Shown here piece after piece: positions 58,789 through 64,000 of a stretch of DNA of 64,000 nt. Position numbers and translations under genes: made by a program. Under the pieces are notes generated by a model that was not told the DNA's origin, made no database searches, and saw only the letters and a list, made by a program, of their open reading frames with translations. The stretch is from Clitoria ternatea (taxonomy: Eukaryota > Streptophyta > Magnoliopsida > Fabales > Fabaceae), in contig CM075671.1 in NCBI GenBank assembly GCA_037962975.1, positions 12,075,001 through 12,139,000 on the forward strand. Reading direction: 5' to 3'. Position 1 is the first letter of the stretch. Every line of letters starts with the position of its first letter.

Positions 58789-58989
58789 TGTAACGTCTTA
58801 AGCCAATTTATATTTATTTCTACCCGTTTAATTAATTTCACAATATTTTTTTTGATTAACTAATTAATGATACCTTAACTCAAAATAATATTTATTTTCA
58901 CTAAACAGGTTCAAAAGTAAGAATAATATAACATCACAAAACTTCGAGACTACCTAAGTTTGGAAGAAATAAAACCCTGAAACAGTGGC

Positions 58990-59074
58990 CTAACGCTACA
59001 CGCCAGCCCCACGCGTAGCGTCAACCCTCTGTTGCGCACCTCACGCTGCGCGTCAGCCTCACGCATAGCGTGGG
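58990..59074. repeat. Cluster of ACGC/GCGT inverted motifs
   Basis: ACGCTACACGC, CACGCGTAGCGT, CACGCTGCGCGT and CACGCATAGCGTG follow one another within 85 bp. This sits where LTR G has its TCGCTTGAGCGA cluster, upstream of the shared CCAAAATTCCAACA block. Confidence 0.7.
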
Positions 59075-60715
59075 CATGACAGTAACAGTACCTGATGTTG
59101 TTATACATTTTAACCCATTTAACCAACTTTTAACCTACCCAATTAGCCCGTTTTAGATCCGATTATCACGAAACTTCACGGGCCACATGTTTTCCCCATT
59201 CCGGAACTGTTGGCGCTGTACGTTCGCCAAAATTCCAACATTCGCAAGTTATGTGCAAAATGTAGTTTAACTCATTTTGGTGTAAAACCCTTGCACCAAA
59301 CACCCTAAATGGGTCCCAAATGGCCTAAGGCTAATGCACACAGATTCTAAACATCCTAAGGAACCTATTGATGCATTCCGGGTGTCCCAAAACCCGCCGG
59401 ATTTCTAATTCACCTATCCAGTTCCTTATATTCATAAAAACCAACTATATGCACGATTTGCTACATTAATCTTATCTATCAATCCAACATTAATCACATA
59501 GCATACACACATCAATCATGCATCAATACAACACCTTCCCATCACATCCATCATTCACACATCATTGGATCCATGCCTCAATTCGTCATAATTTACACAT
59601 CACATATAATTACTACTGTCATCATCAATCATCATGATTATCATCATCAACAATTAAATATGCAATCACACTCTACATATCATTCAAGCATATATATAAC
59701 ACAATACCTGCCTATATCATGCAGTGGCTTTGTGCCATATAACACACAAACGCAACAAAGTACTTTCGTACTACATCCATATACTTTCACGCCAACAAGT
59801 AACATAATCCTATATTTTATAAATCAACAAGCAATTATATACATATATACATCTCCTCTTTTAGATTCCGCATCGCCCTGGCCTCATTTAGCTCTTGCCT
59901 CTGCGGTATACATCCATACCTGCATCAATCACTAAAACCATAATACAAGGGGTGAGTGATTGGAATTAAGAATTAATATAGAAATAACAACATAACTAGG
60001 AAAAGCATAACTCAGCTATCTTCCTAGTTACAATTACCGATCATAATTATTCACCCTTCATGACGTCTCTTTACTTATTACTTAAATCATTATACCTCCA
60101 TGATCTTATCAATTACCAAGATCAATGCCAGTACTAACTTATTTCCAATCAATTTCACTCTAGCAGGTCATTATCCAATTCTACTACACACGAGTTCACA
60201 TATTACTTAACCCCATCCTTTACATTCATTATCATTGGATAATTCAACATCAAGTATTACATACATTCAATAACTCAATCATCACATCATATACCATCAT
60301 CATAACATATAAATAAGTCAAGAAGTGTAAAACACAACTGACTCTCACTTAGATAACATGACGCCTCGTATCCGGATACTAAAAGGATCGACCTTCAGCT
60401 GGGAGTCTGACTTGATACCCCATGAACCCGACTTGGCTCCCCCTCAACCACCGGGTCATAGACCTCTAGGTAGCTCAACTGGGTCTGACTTGACCACAGA
60501 AGCCAAAAATGAGGGTAATACATACTGTCGGTCGTCCTCCACCATATAACCACATAATTATCATATTACATAAATCATAGCACATTATTACAACCATCAT
60601 ATACAACTGTCAGAAACTGACATGTGCTCACAACATAGGGCGATCGACTTGTCAAGCCCATCACTACTGTACCATCACACATAGTCAATCATACAGTGTA
60701 AACATACAATTCCTT

Positions 60716-60795
60716 TACTAGAAGCCTGTCAAGAGCTGCTCTTTGACCGTGCAATGCACCAGCGATCACTCCCCGCCTTCAACAGTATACAGGGT
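60716..60795 (-). repeat. Cassandra-like fragment
   Basis: AGAAGCCTGTCAAGAGCTGC followed by GCACCAGCGATCACTCCCCG matches the Cassandra LTR (44845-44925). It is too short and diverged to show ends or a target duplication. Confidence 0.65.
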
Positions 60796-60967
60796 ATCTC
60801 ATCCATAATACACAACTTAATATAATTAAAGAATCATCAATCACATACACAAATGTCAGAAGCTGACATGTGTTTACCACACAAGGTAGCTAACTTGCTA
60901 ACCCATCTATATACTGTTACAACGTATTTTAACACAGCTAGACCTCATTAGTTTCATGTATACATAT

Positions 60968-61696
60968 TGATCCGGTCTCAATACCGGTATCCGATCTGCA
61001 AGACATATTTCAACGTCTTTGTCAAGACATCTACGTGTAACCGGTGTCATCGGTATACATCCGGACTGTAATTCCGTATCAGGCGTTCTCCCTATACCGG
61101 TTGTTCAGGATAACACCATGACACCGGACAACACACACGTCACTGCGCTAAAGACAAGGATTATTGCTACAGGGATCGATCAATAATTCCCTGCACTACG
61201 AGCCAAATTCTGCTCACGGGGATGGTCAACTTGTTCCCTAATCCTAGTCTATATTCTCCATGCTCAATATAAAATAGCCACTTGACCCAATCATGCTGGT
61301 AAGTGCGCAATAAAATAATGCTAATGGGAGTTAGTGGTTCCCCACTAACGAGTCCTCGTAAAATGAACCAATCAGGTATATGAACTCATTTCATGAATGA
61401 AGTGAGGGATCTTTAACAAAATCTTTGAACGATTACTCTCTGAAATACATTCCTTACTTGGAATATCATCACTGACTTGAGCGTCGGAGAATCTTTGCAG
61501 GTGACACCACCATTCGCCCACTTCAACGCGTTAGGTCGGTATGAAGGATCTCCAGGACGCCTAATCCGCTCTCCTCATTCAAGGACAACGGATATTTACA
61601 CCGGATACTCATACATCCGGTCTTCTGCACAGTATTTGCATACTATTTGTGATTGACTTGAGTCCGGATCTCTAGACCCCGGTTCAGGACAGATCA
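60968..61696 (+). repeat. 5' LTR of element H
   Basis: 729 bp from TGATCCGGTC to GGACAGATCA. Shorter than the B LTRs (934 and 985 bp) but collinear, with the shared tail GGTTCAGGACA. Confidence 0.85.
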
Positions 61697-61715
61697 TTGG
61701 CACGCCCAGTGGGAC
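61697..61715 (+). other. Primer binding site of element H
   Basis: TTGGCACGCCCAGTGGGAC directly after the LTR. Confidence 0.8.
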
Positions 61716-61761
61716 GCGATAAAGTTATTCCCATATCCTTTGAAAGAGCAAGTAATCCACA

Positions 61762-63440
61762 ATGGAAGGCGAAGCACAAGATTTCATGGAGAATCAGCCT
61801 GAAGGCAGAGCCAACCCCAACGTCTTCAGGAAGCTCAACTTTGATTCTCATGGGGGCAGCTCAAAAAAGATAGTAACAGTGTCTAATCCTGATCCTCGTG
61901 ATGAGCTGATTAGTCAACTCCAAAGGGAACTCGCTGAATTGCGAAAAGAAAGAAGGCAAAGCGAGGATAAAGAATCATCTCACACACGACACACTCCCCA
62001 TACAACTGATGGTGAAAAATCCACCACTCTCCAATACTCAAATATCCCTACGTTTGAGGGGAGAGAACAGACTCGTGATTCTGAAGATGAAGCTTCCCGA
62101 AGGAAGAAAGAGTCAACGACAGCATCCCCAGTGTCTTACAAGCTAAAAGTTCCTTTTTCAAGGAGACTTATGAGCATCCACATCCCCAAGCACCTTCAAA
62201 CTACTCAGCCACTTTCCATCGGAAAATACAATGGTGAAACCGATCCTACTAAGCACCTTGATGCTTATGTGTTTGAAGCCATGTACTTGGGGGCTGATGA
62301 AGATGTGATGTGTTGAATTTTCCCTCGAACGTTATCTGAGGAGGCCCTCGGATGGTTTAAAGGCCTACCTTCTGGATCCATAGATTCTTGGGCTGAAATG
62401 GCAGCTACTTTTGAGACCCACTTTGTCATCTCCAGAGATGTGCCCAGGACATCTCATACCTTGGCTCAGATTAAGCAAGGTGAAAACGAAGGCTTAAAAG
62501 ATTTCTTGAAGAGGTTCTACAAGGAAGCAGCCCTGGTTCCTAACCTCACAGAGTCTATCAAGCTGCATATCGTTATTGAGGCGTTGCAGCCAGGATCAGC
62601 TTTTGCTCTTTCATTAGCAAAGAGCCCTCCAGCAACTTTTGAGGAGTTCAGGAAAAAAGCCTCAAAGTACGTGAGTATAGAGATGCACTTGGAAGCCATA
62701 GCTGCAAAGAAAAAGCCATCAACACCACCTTCCCAAACCCAGAAGGGTAAGGAGAAAACGAGGTCAGAACGCATGGAGAGGCCATTCACCAATCCTAAAG
62801 TTAATAACCATTCTCTCCGACCTCGAGAAAGGCATGTTAATTCCTTCAGCCATTATGCACAACTATCTGCCAAGCCATCTCAGATTTTGAGAGAGGTCGG
62901 ATGGCCAGCTTTCAGCATATATGGCATCAGAAGACCATCCCCTATGAAAAGACCAGGAAATCCCCGTAAGTACTGTGATTTTCATGAATAGAACGGTCAT
63001 TCCACTGATGAATGCCAAGCTCTAAAGAATGCAGTTGAAACGCTAATTAGAGAAGGCAAGTTAAAGCAATACCTGTTCAAAGAGAAATCCTTTGACAGAG
63101 TAGAGCGGAATGAGAAAAGAGAAAGGGATCCAGACGACGGGGATGATAATAACCGTAATCCGGTCAGAAAATTCTCTGCTTCGGAGAAACAAAAGGGTGT
63201 GATGACTGATGAAATAGCACACAAAGATAGCATGCCTCAGCAACAGCGTCAAGGTCGGCGTGAAGTCATTGACATGATTGCTGGAGGATTTGCTGGAGGA
63301 GGAGCTTCAATTACAGCCCGTAAGAATCATCATAGAATGATTCTGTCTGTGCAAGGGAAAGTCAAAGACAATCGCCCTTACAGAGGTGGGGTTGAAGCTC
63401 CAATAATCTCTTTCTCCGATGAGGATTTTGGCCCAACCGT
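61762..63440 (+). pseudogene. gag of element H (two nonsense codons)
   Basis: ATG at 61762, 46 bp after the primer site. One frame is kept to the window end and is interrupted only by TGA at 62314-62316 (after LGADEDVMC) and TAG at 62989-62991 (after YCDFHE). Regions in order: coiled coil (DELISQLQRELAELRKERRQ, residues 53-72), gag core (VPFSRRLMSIHIPKHLQTTQ, residues 131-150; DFLKRFYKEAALVPNLTESI near 250), and a C-x2-H-type zinc knuckle split by the TAG (CDFHE, then NGHSTDEC). Then a charged linker and IDMIAGGFAGGGAS, a motif typical of Tat elements before protease. Both stops are single C-to-T-type changes in otherwise conserved text. The element is probably recently inactivated. Confidence 0.88.
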
Positions 63441-64000
63441 TCCTGGTGGTGACGATGCTGTGGTCATCACTGCAGTAATAGCCAACAAGGACGTCCGAAG
63501 AATCCTTGTTGACCAGGGAAGTTCCTGCGATGTTATTTTTTATAATTGCTTTGAAAGAATGGGTTTTAAAGACTCAGACTTACAACCTTATACGCAGGAA
63601 CTAACAACTTTCAATGGAGCAAAGCAATCGACTAAAGGGTATCTTGATACCCTTATTTCCTTTGAAGGCGAACCAGGGGCCAGAACGGTTAAATCCCGAG
63701 TGCTGGTAATTGATGTCAAATCACCATTTAATGGCATCATAGGCCGCCCCACACTAAATGCAATGGAGGCAGTTGTATCAACCCCATACCTCCTTATCAA
63801 GTTTATTGACAAGGATAATGTTGTTTCATCTATCCGGGGTGATCAAGAGATGGCTAGGTACTACTACAACTTAAGCCTCAACATGACAAAGCTGGAAGCT
63901 TCCAATAAAAAGAGGAAACTTAATGATTCTGGAGCAGCTGCTGGATCTGTAAGCCTTGTCGACCTGGACCCTAGGGCGGATTTGAACATTGATCCGTCCA
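63441..64000 (+). CDS. Protease of element H (partial, runs off window)
   Basis: Continues the gag frame without a stop. VVITAVIANKDVRRILVDQG begins at 63459, and VDQGSSCDVIF contains the catalytic Asp with the Gln-Gly form often seen in Tat elements. SPFNGIIGRPTLNAMEAV (63721-63774) is the conserved second protease motif. A linker toward reverse transcriptase follows (SVSLVDLDPRADLNIDPS at the edge). It cleaves the Gag-Pol polyprotein. No break is visible in this part. Confidence 0.85.

Larger units (their letters stand above)
58789..60967 (-). repeat. LTR related to element G (truncated by element H)
   Basis: Starts TGTAACGTC. It shares with G the blocks CATGTTTTCCCCATTC (59187), CCAAAATTCCAACATTC (59227) and the GCCTCGTATCCGGATACTAA to AGCTCAACTGGG region (60362-60480). 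A pair of diverged tandem segments (TGTCAGAA.CTGACATGTG at 60608 and 60855) is present. The far end is cut by element H at 60968. No coding sequence. Confidence 0.7.
60968..64000 (+). mobile_element. Element H: Tat-type Ty3/gypsy element, 5' part (runs off window)
   Basis: 5' LTR 60968-61696, primer site, gag and protease in one frame to the window edge. Its LTR motifs (CCGGTATCCGATC, CGGTGTCATCGGTATACATC), primer site and gag match element B, so B and H are one family; H keeps at least protease where B has none. The target duplication cannot be tested because the 3' end is outside. Confidence 0.9.

Noticed and set aside
59573..59935. 120-residue plus-strand frame rich in His, Ile and Tyr
   Set aside because: Low-complexity CATCAT/TATA-rich LTR sequence; no conserved motif.

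Overview
This is a transposon-dense plant nuclear window. A eudicot is likely: there are Ogre/Tat-lineage Ty3/gypsy elements, a Cassandra element carrying 5S rRNA sequence, and one intron-containing host gene of plant type. A legume or another rosid would fit, but I cannot fix the species from sequence alone. I see no prokaryotic genes, CRISPR arrays or organelle DNA.

Layout. Positions 1-1844 are AT-rich repeat relics with one small solo LTR (1340-1575). Positions 1845-51712 are a single Tat-type LTR retrotransposon (element A) expanded to 49.9 kb by nested insertions. Its two 234-bp LTRs are flanked by the 5-bp target duplication ATAAT. Inside A, each insertion has its own exact 5-bp duplication. 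B is a pol-less Tat element on the minus strand (2570-31111, CTAGT). Within B lie C, a 21.9-kb Ogre on the minus strand (3948-25852, ACGGC), and D, a solo LTR (28239-29519, CACAT). A also holds E (35114-38101, ATCCA) and F (40123-47240, AACCG), two solo LTRs of one Tekay-like family. F contains G (42419-46476, GAGGA), and G contains a complete Cassandra element (44520-45587, CCTCA). With insertions removed, A is about 11.2 kb and B about 5.3 kb.

Positions 51718-57297 hold relics and a host gene for the exosome subunit RRP4 (minus strand, six exons, 53429-55140). Its intact exons end abruptly at an LTR of the E/F family (55139-56599), so no start codon is visible. Positions 57298-60967 are a Cassandra solo LTR and decayed large LTRs. 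Positions 60968-64000 are the 5' LTR and gag-protease of element H, the autonomous-looking relative of B, which runs off the window.

How it fits together. A, B and C are dead copies. Most coding breaks are C-to-T type changes at Gln or Arg codons, with Asp-to-Asn changes at catalytic sites, as expected for long-methylated DNA. A, B and C each carry an unrelated tandem array between the coding region and the 3' LTR. The observations I rate highest are: an exact 590-bp GT-AG intron in the leader of LTR F that is cleanly absent from LTR E; the same LTR leader and intron abutting the RRP4 coding exons; a partly duplicated antisense ORF in A; and clusters of different palindromes at the same place in two related large LTRs.
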